DNA from: CAWUEX02 sp963921305
GTDB lineage: Bacteria > Pseudomonadota > Alphaproteobacteria > Rhodospirillales > Rhodospirillaceae
Assembly: GCA_963921305.4 (NCBI GenBank)
Contig: CAWUEX030000002.1
Location: 806,001-870,000, forward strand
DNA length: 64,000 nt
Direction of reading: 5' to 3'
Both the position numbers and the translations under genes were made by a program. Numbering within the stretch: position 1 is the stretch's first letter; each line of letters starts with the position of its first letter. Under the pieces are notes generated by a model. That model searched no databases, was not told the origin of the DNA, and saw only the letters and a list, made by a program, of their open reading frames with translations. Positions 50,846 through 59,983 of the stretch are shown here, piece after piece.

Positions 50846-52876
50846 ATGCCTGCAATCCTCACAAAATGCGCTGCCTTCTGCGGAGTCATCTTGGCTGTCG
50901 TCGGCACCTTTGCTCCAGGAAGTGAGGCCAATGCGTCCGATGCTGAGCTCTACGGCCGCAGTCGGGAGGTCGATAGCCTGGTCATTTCTCCGGATGGAAC
51001 ACAGATTGCTTACCTGTTCACCGAGAATGGTGAGACGTCCCTCGTCGTGCAACCGATTGATGGCTCAGGCGGCATTAAGGTCGCGGGTGGCGAATTGAAA
51101 CTCCGGTACGTCGAATGGTCCGGTCCGAACCACGTTCTGTTATTCGCCTCTGAGACCCAAGGCATATATTTTTACCGGAGCATCGACCTCGAGTTTTGGG
51201 GTGTCTTTTCGGTGGATGTTCGTACCGGCGAAATCATCCAGATGCTGGCCCGTAACCGGGCTCTTGATTTCCAGGGCTCGCTTGCAAATGTTCGGGCGAA
51301 GACGTGGGATGAAGATGGCACCATCTATATGGCCGCAAGGACCAGCAAGGATGGGCGCAGAACCCCCGGGGTTGGTGTAGCAGGCTACGCACCCGGGACC
51401 GTCGATCTCTATGAAGTTGATGGCAATTCCGGCCGGGGAAACCGCATAGCCAAAGGATCTGAGAACACGGACGCCTGGATTGTCCGGCCCTCAGGACAAG
51501 TTGTGGCCAGAGTGGATCACTTTGACAAATCGGATCGCTACCGGATTCTCGCACCGGAGGGCGGCATGCTGGGGCGCAGTTGGGAAGTAATCTTTTCCGA
51601 GGAAACATCGGTCCCAAATATGACAATTTATGGGACCACGTCAGACGAAGAGGATCTCGTCATTGGTACGCGGTTAACAACCGACCGTTACGCGTTGTTC
51701 AATATGCCGGTCTCAAACGGCAAAATCTCGGACACCGCTCTCTTTGAGCACGAGTTTGTCGACATCAGTTCGGTGATCAAAGACGAATACACGGGCAACA
51801 TCGTTGGTGCCGAACTGGTCTATGCCGGACGGGAACAAGAGTTTTTCCACAGTAGGTTTGTCGCGGTACGCAATGCCGTTAAGGGCGCGATGCCGGACTC
51901 ATACAGAGTGTTTATTGAGTCCTGGGATCAATCTTATGAGCGCTTTGTCATATACGCTGAGTCAGACACAGATTCCGGAATATATCTCCTTCTGGACGTC
52001 ACCGATGGAGATCTCCGACTTCTCTCCCGCGCTTATCCAGAAATCGGCGAAGAACAGTTGTCTCCGGTCAGGCCTTTTTTCTACAAGACCCGAGATGGCT
52101 TCTCCCTTCAAGGATACCTAACGATTCCCAAGGATGCGCCGGAAGGCCCTCTGCCGCTGGTCGTCATGCCGCACGGCGGACCGGAAAGCCGCGACGAACT
52201 TGGTTATAACTGGTGGCAGCAGTTCATTGCGTCGCGGGGATATGCGATCGTGCAGATGAACTTCCGCGGCTCATGGGGATATGGCACCGGCTTCTCAGCT
52301 GCAGGCTTTCGCGAATGGGGCGGCAAGATGCAGGACGACGTCACAGACGCGGTGCAACACCTCATCGACGATGGATGGGCCGACCCTGAACGTATTTGCA
52401 TTGTGGGAGGGAGCTATGGTGGATATGCCGCACTGGCGGGCGCAGCACTCACGCCAGACCTGTATACCTGCGCGGCATCCTATTCGGGCGTAACCGACCT
52501 GCGTGAAATGTTAGCCTGGGAGCGTGACCGATATGGTCGGGACAGCTCCAGATATGAGTACTGGGTTTCCAGAATCGGCGAGCCTTCCGACGAACTGGAT
52601 CAGAAGTCGCCCGCAAAAATCGCTGACAATATTACCGCGGATATCCTCCTGATTCACGGCAAGGACGATACCGTCGTAGATATCGAGCAAAGCGAAATCA
52701 TGGCTGAGGCCCTGGAAGAAGCCGGGAAACCGGTGACATTCGTTGAACTCGATGGTGAAGATCACTGGCTGTCGTCCGAGGAAACGCGCATCCAGATGCT
52801 CGAGCTCCTAGATGATTTTCTGATGAAGAATCTGGGACCGGGCGTCAATCAACCCACACGCGCCGCATTGCAATAG
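50846..52876 (+). CDS. Secreted S9-family prolyl oligopeptidase-like serine peptidase
   Basis: Predicted 676-residue protein with a signal peptide (about 1-30). An N-terminal beta-propeller (about 35-400) is followed by an alpha/beta hydrolase domain. The catalytic triad is visible: S523 in GGSYGG, Asp in HGKDDTVV (about 608) and H640 in GEDHW. PHGGPESRDELGYNWW is the family oxyanion region. S9 enzymes cleave short peptides, often after Pro or as acylaminoacyl-peptidases. ATG 50846 has GGGGGCG about 6 nt upstream. It stands in tandem with the M1 peptidase. Confidence 0.93.
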   Translation: MPAILTKCAAFCGVILAVVGTFAPGSEANASDAELYGRSREVDSLVISPDGTQIAYLFTENGETSLVVQPIDGSGGIKVAGGELKLRYVEWSGPNHVLLFASETQGIYFYRSIDLEFWGVFSVDVRTGEIIQMLARNRALDFQGSLANVRAKTWDEDGTIYMAARTSKDGRRTPGVGVAGYAPGTVDLYEVDGNSGRGNRIAKGSENTDAWIVRPSGQVVARVDHFDKSDRYRILAPEGGMLGRSWEVIFSEETSVPNMTIYGTTSDEEDLVIGTRLTTDRYALFNMPVSNGKISDTALFEHEFVDISSVIKDEYTGNIVGAELVYAGREQEFFHSRFVAVRNAVKGAMPDSYRVFIESWDQSYERFVIYAESDTDSGIYLLLDVTDGDLRLLSRAYPEIGEEQLSPVRPFFYKTRDGFSLQGYLTIPKDAPEGPLPLVVMPHGGPESRDELGYNWWQQFIASRGYAIVQMNFRGSWGYGTGFSAAGFREWGGKMQDDVTDAVQHLIDDGWADPERICIVGGSYGGYAALAGAALTPDLYTCAASYSGVTDLREMLAWERDRYGRDSSRYEYWVSRIGEPSDELDQKSPAKIADNITADILLIHGKDDTVVDIEQSEIMAEALEEAGKPVTFVELDGEDHWLSSEETRIQMLELLDDFLMKNLGPGVNQPTRAALQ

Positions 52877-52934
52877 AGCGCTAAAGTCAGCACCCTTCAC
52901 GAATGAATATGCTCAGAGGTGAAGAGGACGCCAC

Positions 52935-53441
52935 GTGGCTTTAGCGCGCCGTCATGCCGTGTTCCTTGCGGCCAGTCTTGCTGCCCTGCGCTCGCCGGTG
53001 AAAGCCGATGGCGCCCACGCAGCGTTCACGATCATCGAACACAATCCGCGCACTCAGATGCTGGAAGTCATTCATAGGATTGTGGCACTCGATCTGGAAA
53101 TTGCACTGACGGCCCGGCTGGGTAAAGCCATTCGCCTGGAAAATGACCCGGATGTCGAATCTGCGTTCAGTTCTTATCTAGACGACTATTTCCACATCAG
53201 TGCCGACGGCGATCAACGCCTGCCCTTGCAATGGGTTGGGCATGAGGTTTTTGCCCCAACCGTCTTTGCCTATCAGGAAGCACCCTGGCCCAAAGAAGCG
53301 ACACACCTGTCCATTTTCAATCATGTGCTGACAGACGCGCACCCAACCCAGATCAACACTGTCAACGTGACTGTCGGTAACCGCACACAAACGCGCATGT
53401 TCTCAGAGGCAGATGGTATTCAGTCCGTATCTTTAGAGTAA
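52935..53441 (+). CDS. Exported DUF6702-like protein
   Basis: Predicted 168-residue protein with an N-terminal signal (RRHAVFLAASLAALRSPVKADG). The mature part is beta-rich: HAAFTIIEHNPRTQMLEVIHRIVALDLEIAL and a C-terminal HLSIFNHVLTDAHPTQINTVNVTVG. This matches the pattern I associate with DUF6702 proteins, which I recall near M1 peptidases in other bacteria; that is from memory. The start is GTG 52935 with AGAGGACG upstream. It is 58 nt after the S9 gene, suggesting a joint export or peptidase module. No catalytic residues are evident. Confidence 0.72.
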   Translation: MALARRHAVFLAASLAALRSPVKADGAHAAFTIIEHNPRTQMLEVIHRIVALDLEIALTARLGKAIRLENDPDVESAFSSYLDDYFHISADGDQRLPLQWVGHEVFAPTVFAYQEAPWPKEATHLSIFNHVLTDAHPTQINTVNVTVGNRTQTRMFSEADGIQSVSLE

Positions 53442-53647
53442 AAAAGAAACTGCCTTAACGAACGCTCGCTCACGCAAAGCAAACTTGATCCAGCGGAAAT
53501 GTAAGGAATTTCCGGAACGTTAGGTGGACGTGTTAGCAGTCGTGCTGCCCGGCTGCTAAGACGCTGATTCCAATGCATTATTGATTTTAGGTGTCTGGGT
53601 CTGGCACGATTCGCGGGTCTCTTGCGAACTGGTACGGGAGAGCTTTA

Positions 53648-53911
53648 ATGACAGCATTTGAGTTGCAGCTACAAGGTTACCGACTCACCACCGCCCAAAT
53701 CTTCTACCACATGCCCGACCACCCGGGTTTGCTCCAAGAATTCCTCTGGCAGCATCTTGATCTCGCGCCAAAATATCCGGTGCTCACCAAATTCCTCGAT
53801 TTCTGGTCTTACAACATCGACGGCAAGTTGCACTCGGTGACAGTCGCCCGTGCTGACCTGGTGCAGCCGTCAGAATTCCGTGCAGTCGAGGGACGGGTCG
53901 CATTGCACTAA
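53648..53911 (+). CDS. Usg family protein
   Basis: Predicted 87-residue soluble protein. It carries the signature of the Usg family of alphaproteobacteria: ELQLQGYRLTTAQIFYHMPDHPGLLQEFLWQ, then HLDLAPKYPVLTKFLDFWSYNIDGKLHSV. The function is not established. ATG 53648 with GGGAG about 7 nt upstream is preferred over the longer frame from 53591. The gap before it (53442-53647) holds an imperfect stem TTAGCAG/CTGCTAA at 53533-53559 but no gene. It is convergent with the TRAP permease. Confidence 0.88.
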   Translation: MTAFELQLQGYRLTTAQIFYHMPDHPGLLQEFLWQHLDLAPKYPVLTKFLDFWSYNIDGKLHSVTVARADLVQPSEFRAVEGRVALH

Positions 53912-53962
53912 GAGGTTCAGCCGAAACGAGCCGCCCCAGTAGGTCTGACGGGTCTTGCGTGC

Positions 53963-55258
53963 CTAACCCATGGAACGCGGCAGAAAGGTTACAACGTCGG
54001 GGAAAGCGGCGATCAGCGCGACCATCGCCAGCATGATGAGGAAGAACGGAAAAGACGCTCTAGCAATTCGGCCAATGGGTGCGCCGGTGAGACCCTGCAC
54101 GACAAACAGGTTGAAGCCGACCGGCGGCGTGATTTGCGACATCTCAACGACGATGACCAGGAAGATGCCGAACCACACTTGATCAAAGCCCGCTTGCGTG
54201 ATTAACGGAAGAACCAGAGCGAGAGTCATCACAATTGCGCTGAGGCCATCAATCACACAGCCGAGGACGACGTAGAAGACGGTGAGCAACAGTATCAGTG
54301 CAAAGGGCGAGAGTCCGAGCCCACCGATGGCGCCTGCCACCGCCTGAGGCAAACCGAGAAATGCCATCGCCTTGGAAATAAACAGGGCGCCGGCGACGAT
54401 CAGACCAATCATCGAGCACGTCTTCACCGCTCCTAACAGCGCTTTTGAGATCGTCTCGCGCGTGAGCGCCTTCTGAAACGCGGCGACACCAAGCGCACCG
54501 GCAACACCAATCACGGCAGCCTCGGACGGACTGGCGATTCCGGCATACATCGATGCAATGACCGCGAAAATAAGAGCAAAGACAGGCAGCAAATCAGACA
54601 GGGCGAGAAACCGGGATCGCCAATCCGACGCCACGCGATCTTCGGGCAATAGGCTCGGGCGCAGGAGCGCGCGCACGGCGATATAGCCCATGTAGGCAAC
54701 GGCGAGGATCAGGCCCGGCCCTAGCCCGGCGATAAACAGATCGATGATCGAGGTTTCCGACAACACACCGTAGAGAATGAGGATAATGCTCGGCGGGATC
54801 AGGAACCCGAGCGTGCCCGCGCCGCACAACGAGCCCATTGCCAAGCCTTCGTCATACCCGCGCGATTTAAGTTCGGTGAGAGTCATGCGGCCGATCGTCG
54901 CTGTGGTTGCGGCAGACGATCCGGAAACGGCAGCGAACAAAGTGCAGCCGATGACATTCACGTGCAGCAGTCGTCCGGGAACGGAAGTCACCCAGGGTGA
55001 CAATCCACGGAACATGCTCTCCGACAACCGGGTGTGAAACAGAATTTCACCCATCAGGATGAACAGCGGCAAGGCAACCAGCTCAGGCGTGTTCAAACTG
55101 TTCCACAAATCGAACGCCAGAAACGTACCCACGGGCATGTCACGGAACACAGACAAGCTTACGAATCCAACGGCGATGAGGCTGAAGCCCACCCACACGC
55201 CTGCGGCCAGCAGGAGTACAAGGCAAATCAACACGAGCGCGAGTGGGGCGCCGATCAT
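53963..55258 (-). CDS. TRAP transporter large permease (DctM type)
   Basis: Predicted 431-residue membrane protein with about 12 helices. DctM landmarks include MPVGTFLAFDLWNSLNTPELVALPLFILMGEIL in outline, GSSAATTATIGRMTLTELKSRGYDEGLAMGS, GTLGFLIPPSIILILYGVLSE and the C-terminal EMSQITPPVGFNLFVVQGLTG. With DctQ and a binding protein it imports organic acids using a sodium gradient. It is the last gene of a run in which each start overlaps the previous stop by 4 bases. Confidence 0.95.
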   Translation of the reverse strand: MIGAPLALVLICLVLLLAAGVWVGFSLIAVGFVSLSVFRDMPVGTFLAFDLWNSLNTPELVALPLFILMGEILFHTRLSESMFRGLSPWVTSVPGRLLHVNVIGCTLFAAVSGSSAATTATIGRMTLTELKSRGYDEGLAMGSLCGAGTLGFLIPPSIILILYGVLSETSIIDLFIAGLGPGLILAVAYMGYIAVRALLRPSLLPEDRVASDWRSRFLALSDLLPVFALIFAVIASMYAGIASPSEAAVIGVAGALGVAAFQKALTRETISKALLGAVKTCSMIGLIVAGALFISKAMAFLGLPQAVAGAIGGLGLSPFALILLLTVFYVVLGCVIDGLSAIVMTLALVLPLITQAGFDQVWFGIFLVIVVEMSQITPPVGFNLFVVQGLTGAPIGRIARASFPFFLIMLAMVALIAAFPDVVTFLPRSMG

Positions 55259-55779
55259 CCTTCTCTTTGCCCCGCTTCAGAGGGGTGCACGTCTGGCTCC
55301 CGCCCTTGTAGAAGACGAATCAGGCGCGCGATCAAAGCCAGCGAGAGAACCAGCGGGCCGGCCGAGAATACAAGCTGGGGATACGCCAATGGCGTTGCGC
55401 TCGGGTAAAAGGATGTCGTGCCCCGCACCAAGGTCCCCACTGCAAAATCAATGAGGGAAATCGTCATAGCCGCCGCAACAACGAACGCGACGCACGTGCA
55501 TAGGATATCCAGAAGCCGTGCCACACCGGGTGTCACATGCTCTGACAAAATTGTCACTCGTATGTGGCCGCCCTGCGATAGCGTCCATCCGGATCCCAGA
55601 AACAGGACGAGAGCGAGGAGATACCCTGAGTACTCGATGACGATCGGCAGACTGATCTGAAAGACGCTGCGCAGTACAATTTCGGAAATACCCAGCACAA
55701 ACATGAGGGCAAGCAAAACAGCGGCGAGCACGGCCGCGGCGAAACACAAGCGGTCGATGGCCTTCAGAACGTGTGTCAC
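55255..55779 (-). CDS. TRAP transporter small permease (DctQ type)
   Basis: Predicted 174-residue membrane protein with four helices, the DctQ layout: AAVLAAVLLALMFVLGISEIVLR, YSGYLLALVLFLGSGWTLSQGGHIRVTIL (the family Trp-Leu-Gln-His-like element), DILCTCVAFVVAAAMTISLI and FSAGPLVLSLALIARLIRLL in outline. An acidic hydrophilic tail follows. It shares 4-base overlaps with both the binding protein gene and dctM, so the three TRAP proteins are made together. Confidence 0.9.
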   Translation of the reverse strand: MTHVLKAIDRLCFAAAVLAAVLLALMFVLGISEIVLRSVFQISLPIVIEYSGYLLALVLFLGSGWTLSQGGHIRVTILSEHVTPGVARLLDILCTCVAFVVAAAMTISLIDFAVGTLVRGTTSFYPSATPLAYPQLVFSAGPLVLSLALIARLIRLLQGREPDVHPSEAGQREG

Positions 55780-56786
55780 ACTTGCACCTGTTTGCCCGTC
55801 GCCCTCAGGAACGCCTCCAGTATGGGGCCAGCTTCAGGAGTCTGTTGCACGAAAGTACGCCAGATAGGCAGCGCCAACCTTTGCATGCCCGCCATCAGCT
55901 CTGCATCGGGCACCTGGGTGATCATGCCATTGGCCTCAAGGACCTTGAGCTTGTCGATGTCATCGTTGCGAGCGATCTCCCAGTACTCGGGTTCGAGCTG
56001 CTGAGCCAAAGCTTGCACACGCGTTTGGTCTTCCGGTGATAGCGTTTGCCAACTGTCCTCGTTGATCATCAGGATGTTGCATGACCACGTGTGGTTGGAA
56101 CGCATCGTATAAGACAGGAACTCCCAAAACTTTTGCGCTGCAGCCGTCGTCGTGGACGTCATTGCACCGTCCAAAGCCCCCGAGGCCAAAGCGGGGACAA
56201 CATCCGGAGACGGCATTTGAATGGGAGTCATGCCCAAACCAACAACGAGATCGGTTGAGAGCTTGTCGTAGGTCCGCATCGTTAAGCCCTGGAAGTCGTC
56301 GACGGTTTTGATGTCCGCGTCGAAGAAGAAATTCTGATTGGGCCAGGGCACCACATAGAGAACCCGAATTCCGTGCCGCGCGCAGGCCGCTTCGACGGCG
56401 GGACGCATCAATCCGTAAAGAACGGCGAGCTCGTCTATGTCCTCAACCAGATACGGCAAGGACTCCATACTCATAATCGGTTCGGTGCCGACCTGGTGAA
56501 AACCGGCGGTGTCGGCCATATCGACAATGCCCTCTTCCACCGCACGCAATGACTCTGGCCCCTTCAGACCGAGAACCGCTCCAGGATGGACGTGGATCGT
56601 CAGTTGCCCCGCGGTACGTGCATGGGCTTCATCGGCGAACCGTTGCGCATTGGTGACGTGGTATTCGCTCGGCCCCCATGGCATGGACAGATCCCAATGC
56701 ACGCCCGATAGACCGGCGTCACAGGCCGAGAGCGTGATGGCAGATGCACCACCCAGAAACGTTCGCCGGGGGAATGGAAGACTCAT
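55776..56786 (-). CDS. TRAP transporter solute-binding lipoprotein/Tat protein (DctP family)
   Basis: Predicted 336-residue binding protein. The N-terminus carries both a twin-arginine motif (PRRTFLGG) and a lipobox-like LSAC (C22), so it may be a Tat-exported lipoprotein. DctP features follow: YHVTNAQRFADEAHARTAGQLTIHVHPGAVLG, SMESLPYL, WPNQNFFFDADIKTVDDFQGLTMRTYDK and AQKFWEFLSYTMRSNHTW. The conserved carboxylate-binding Arg is probably in LTMRTYD. Its start overlaps the cupin stop by 4 bases. The solute is likely an organic acid. Confidence 0.88.
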   Translation of the reverse strand: MSLPFPRRTFLGGASAITLSACDAGLSGVHWDLSMPWGPSEYHVTNAQRFADEAHARTAGQLTIHVHPGAVLGLKGPESLRAVEEGIVDMADTAGFHQVGTEPIMSMESLPYLVEDIDELAVLYGLMRPAVEAACARHGIRVLYVVPWPNQNFFFDADIKTVDDFQGLTMRTYDKLSTDLVVGLGMTPIQMPSPDVVPALASGALDGAMTSTTTAAAQKFWEFLSYTMRSNHTWSCNILMINEDSWQTLSPEDQTRVQALAQQLEPEYWEIARNDDIDKLKVLEANGMITQVPDAELMAGMQRLALPIWRTFVQQTPEAGPILEAFLRATGKQVQV

Positions 56787-57454
56787 TGCGCAAGGTGTCC
56801 AGTCTTTAAGTACGCCTCGAACGGCTCGCAGGCCGTAAACATTCGGACTGACTGCGCCGGCCATCGCAACCAGTCTCCTGTTGTATACCGCCCGCCGGAA
56901 TCTTCAACAGCACCTTTGAGGATAAGCATTTCAGCGCCACCCACTTTGCCAGGCACGGTGAATCTCTGAGTTTCTTCGATACGAATCAGGCGCACGGTCT
57001 CTGGATGATTTTGGGTCTGATAGAGAGTCACCTCTGAAACACCTGAACCGATCTTTGCCCAGCTCCGCTCACGCGTATCGACGGCAATCTTCTCCCGGTC
57101 ATCACCCGCATACTGCCTCAACTTCACAAACAATGTGCAGCCCTGGCGCGAGAACGGCGCATGATCGAACCCCTCAGGATTGAGCAGGTAGGAGCCGGCG
57201 GGATAATCACCGTGTTCATCGGAAAAAACGCCGGTTAAGACCAGAATTTCCTCCCCATCGGGATGCGGATGACTGTGAAAGGCACTGCCGGGGTCGTATT
57301 TCACCACCGAGGTTACCCGTCCAGCCTCCGCCGGGCCGGAGAGATCCAAACGCTTGCGCCAAACGGTTGGGCTGGGACTAGGCTGCCACTCTTCCTGCGC
57401 CGTGCGAATGACAACCGCCTGGGAAAAATCAGCGTTGAGACGTTCGCCACTCAT
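56783..57454 (-). CDS. ChrR-like bicupin protein
   Basis: Predicted 223-residue protein with two cupin segments. The first carries a metal site FHSHPHPDGEEILVL (H60, H62, E68/E69 are candidates) and VFSDEHGDYPAGSYLLNPEG; the second (from about 150) has VGGAEMLILKGAVEDSGGRYTTGDWLRWP but lacks the histidines. The pattern resembles the cupin of ChrR anti-sigma factors, without the zinc-binding anti-sigma domain. ATG 57454 has GGAG 7 nt upstream. It overlaps the ProX-type gene and the TRAP binding protein gene by 4 bases each. Confidence 0.83.
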   Translation of the reverse strand: MSGERLNADFSQAVVIRTAQEEWQPSPSPTVWRKRLDLSGPAEAGRVTSVVKYDPGSAFHSHPHPDGEEILVLTGVFSDEHGDYPAGSYLLNPEGFDHAPFSRQGCTLFVKLRQYAGDDREKIAVDTRERSWAKIGSGVSEVTLYQTQNHPETVRLIRIEETQRFTVPGKVGGAEMLILKGAVEDSGGRYTTGDWLRWPAQSVRMFTACEPFEAYLKTGHLAQ

Positions 57455-57969
57455 GACAGAGCTCCAGATTGCGCCTTTAAGTCGATGATTAAAGGGTCGT
57501 GATTGCAATGCCGCACAAACGTGAGCAAATCATCGGTCCGAACAGACGTCGTCTGAGTGTTCACCAGCGGATGAACATTGATGGTGTCTTTACTCATCAT
57601 CTCTGCATCCAGCACAAGTTCAACCTCGCAGGTAGGATCGTTGATGACGCAAAAGGGAGATACTGATCCGGGCGTGACCCCCAATACCCTCAGCAATCGG
57701 TCCGCAGATCCGAAGGACAGGCGTTTCGAACCAATGTGATCCGGCAAGGCTTTGAGATTGATCTCCCTGTCCCAAGGGGCGGTGACCAACCACATCTTTT
57801 TCTTAGCGTCGCACAGAAAGAGGTTTTTGACGTGCACACCGGGCAGATGCCCGACATGAGATTCTCCGTCCTCTACGGTATAGGCCGGCGGGTGCTCTAA
57901 GGATGTATATTGGATTCCGAGCGTGCGCAGTGCCTCAAAAATGATCTCAGGATCGTTCCGTTCCGTCAT
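57451..57969 (-). CDS. YbaK/ProX-type aminoacyl-tRNA editing deacylase (ProXp-ala/PrdX family)
   Basis: Predicted 172-residue protein with the free-standing editing-domain fold. The conserved catalytic-site Lys is K48 in VKNLFLCD; LEHPPAYTVEDGE, WDREINLKALPDHIGSKRLSFGSADRLLRVLGVTPGSVSPFCVINDP in outline, and VHPLVNTQTTSV are typical of the family that clears Ala from tRNA-Pro. It acts in the cytosol. It starts 3 nt after the PerM-type gene and overlaps the cupin gene by 4 bases, an unexpected position next to a TRAP system. Confidence 0.9.
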   Translation of the reverse strand: MTERNDPEIIFEALRTLGIQYTSLEHPPAYTVEDGESHVGHLPGVHVKNLFLCDAKKKMWLVTAPWDREINLKALPDHIGSKRLSFGSADRLLRVLGVTPGSVSPFCVINDPTCEVELVLDAEMMSKDTINVHPLVNTQTTSVRTDDLLTFVRHCNHDPLIIDLKAQSGALS

Positions 57970-57972
57970 CGA

Positions 57973-59058
57973 CTAGGAAGGCTCTGTACTCGCGGTATTA
58001 GGTTGGATGTCTTCTTTCGCCCGCGGCCACGCGCGGATAACCGCTTGCACGACGACCGCCAGTGGAATGGCGAAAAACACACCCCAGAAGCCCCAGATGC
58101 CGCCGAAAAACAAGATGGCGACGATGATGGCGACGGGATGAATGTCGACCACTTCAGAAAAAACAAAGGGAACCAGAACATTCCCGTCCAACGCCTGAAT
58201 GATTCCGTAGGCGGCAATTGCAATCCACGCCTCGGTGGCAAAGCCCCATTGCAGAATAGCCACCCCCGCAACCGGCAAGGTAACAACGGCTGCACCGATG
58301 TACGGGATAAGAACCGAAAAGCCTGTGATCACCGCCAACAGGAGCGCGTACTCTAACTCGATGAAAGTGAAGGTGATGTAGGTGACAACGGCAACAATCA
58401 GAATTTCGAGTGCCTTACCGCCAACATAGTTTTTCAACTGCACTTGAACTTCGGTCCAAACCTGACCGGCAAGTTCCCGGTCACGCGGCAAAAAAGACCG
58501 GAACCAATTGACGATGTGATCCTTGTCCTTGACCAAAAAGAACACCATCAGCGGCACGATGATGAGGTAAACGATCCAAGTCATTAGGCCGACGACCGTT
58601 CCGCCGAGAGAGCCCACCAAAGTTTGTGAGAAATCCAGAACTTCGGTTTGTAGTTGGTTCATGACCTGAGAAGCTTGGTCCGGGGTGATCAAAGCCGGGT
58701 ATCTCTCTGGGAGTTGACTGACCGTCGACTGGAGACTGGAGATGAATTCGGGGGCCTGCCGCGTGAGCTGTGTAATCTGCCGGATCAGCAGTGGAACCAA
58801 TCCGAATACGATCGCCAAAAACAGCATCACGAAAAGCACGAAAGCGAGCGTAATGGATAGCCATGGCGACACACCCAAGCTTTCCAATTTGTCGATAAAC
58901 ACTTGCAGCAAGAACGCGAGCACCACGGCGGCCAGGAATGGTGCAAGAATGTCGGCGGTTAACACCAGCGCCGTAGTGGCAAAGATCAACAGTAGGATCA
59001 GCAGCGTCAGCTGCGGATTGTCGGAAATCGTCTTAAACCAGTTGCGGATGATGTCCAT
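57973..59058 (-). CDS. AI-2E / PerM family membrane permease
   Basis: Predicted 361-residue inner-membrane protein with about eight helices. An N-terminal pair (LLILLLIFATTALVLTADILAPFLAAVVLAFLL) and a soluble loop with coiled-coil character (about 95-155, FISSLQSTVSQLPERYPALI) are followed by VFFLVKDKDHIVNWFRSFLP and the conserved PerM core IPYIGAAVVTLPVAGVA and GNVLVPFVFSEVVDIHPVAIIVAILFFGGIWGFWGVFFAIPLA. Transport substrate is unknown for most members. It leads the ProX-cupin-TRAP run. Confidence 0.9.
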   Translation of the reverse strand: MDIIRNWFKTISDNPQLTLLILLLIFATTALVLTADILAPFLAAVVLAFLLQVFIDKLESLGVSPWLSITLAFVLFVMLFLAIVFGLVPLLIRQITQLTRQAPEFISSLQSTVSQLPERYPALITPDQASQVMNQLQTEVLDFSQTLVGSLGGTVVGLMTWIVYLIIVPLMVFFLVKDKDHIVNWFRSFLPRDRELAGQVWTEVQVQLKNYVGGKALEILIVAVVTYITFTFIELEYALLLAVITGFSVLIPYIGAAVVTLPVAGVAILQWGFATEAWIAIAAYGIIQALDGNVLVPFVFSEVVDIHPVAIIVAILFFGGIWGFWGVFFAIPLAVVVQAVIRAWPRAKEDIQPNTASTEPS

Positions 59059-59103
59059 GTGCCGGGTCGCTTTGGTGAGTTCAGACGACAGCCTAGCGCC
59101 TGT

Positions 59104-59937
59104 TTAGGCAGATGTCTCGCCGTTGTTGACGGACTTTTCTGAAGCAAGGCGCAGGTACATGTGCGACAAAGTCAATGCGGCGAGCGCCGCTGTCAGCAAG
59201 TTAGATAAATTTAGCAGAACCGCCCACATCAAATTGACATCGAACAAATTAAGTGGAGCGAAGTCAGCAATCAGTGTCGCGGCGCGGGCAATAAGCGTTT
59301 GAGAAAGGTACACGAGCAACAGCGAGGCGATCACTAGGATATTACGGTCCCGCGATAGAGCCCAGGCGTAGCGAAATGGTTTGTCTCCTCCCGCCACGAT
59401 GATGGGGGCGAAAAGAGCGAACCTGTAAGTCACCAGACCTGCGATAGCTAACGCAAAGTAAAGGACAGCCCTCGTAGACTCGGTAACTATCTCGAGTTCG
59501 GCACCAATGCTGAACAAGTAGTCAAACAAAAACCCGGAACCAAAGGAAATCACGGTCAGAACCGTAGCGCTATAAACGAATCCGAATATTGCCCCCCAAA
59601 CAACGAAACGAATTTCGGTTCTTGACAGGCGTAACGCCAGAAAACGCCCGTCAATTTCATTGGGGGTTAATATGTGCCTATGTGCGCAGACAAGGTAAAT
59701 CGGGAACAGAACAACATAAGGGACAATTTTCGTGAAGTTGTTAATGGCGACGGACGAATGGAACGCTATCGCTTCCTGAGATGAGCTGTTCTCCGGCAAC
59801 GTCGCTAGATGCGTCGGAAACACAACGTCCAAAACTACGAAGATCACAAGGAATGGTAGAGCGTTGAGCAGTAAAGATAAGGCATTCTGGCGAAATGAGG
59901 TCAGGGCCGCTTGAATAATTTCGAAAACTTCTCTCAA
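59104..59937 (-). CDS. Polytopic membrane protein of unknown function
   Basis: Predicted 277-residue protein with about six hydrophobic segments: ALSLLLNALPFLVIFVVLDVVF, IVPYVVLFPIYLVCAH, VVWGAIFGFVYSATVLTVISFGSGFLFDYLF, AVLYFALAIAGLVTYRFALFAPIIVAGG, ILVIASLLLVYLSQTLIARAA and LMWAVLLNLSNLLTAALAALTL. No signature I can name is present, though the amphipathic FRYAWALSRDRNILV loop resembles glycerophosphoryl-diester-phosphodiesterase-associated membrane domains. It is more AT-rich than its neighbours. It lies 45 nt upstream of the PerM gene. Confidence 0.75.
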   Translation of the reverse strand: MREVFEIIQAALTSFRQNALSLLLNALPFLVIFVVLDVVFPTHLATLPENSSSQEAIAFHSSVAINNFTKIVPYVVLFPIYLVCAHRHILTPNEIDGRFLALRLSRTEIRFVVWGAIFGFVYSATVLTVISFGSGFLFDYLFSIGAELEIVTESTRAVLYFALAIAGLVTYRFALFAPIIVAGGDKPFRYAWALSRDRNILVIASLLLVYLSQTLIARAATLIADFAPLNLFDVNLMWAVLLNLSNLLTAALAALTLSHMYLRLASEKSVNNGETSA

Positions 59938-59983
59938 CTGACTTTCCGGTTTCCTATTGGAGTTACCGCCTTCGCTTTGCGCA

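Noticed and set aside
53442..53647. Stem TTAGCAG/CTGCTAA at 53533-53559 as a terminator
   Set aside because: No T-run follows on either strand and the loop is 13 nt; the region may simply be leader or spacer for the Usg gene.
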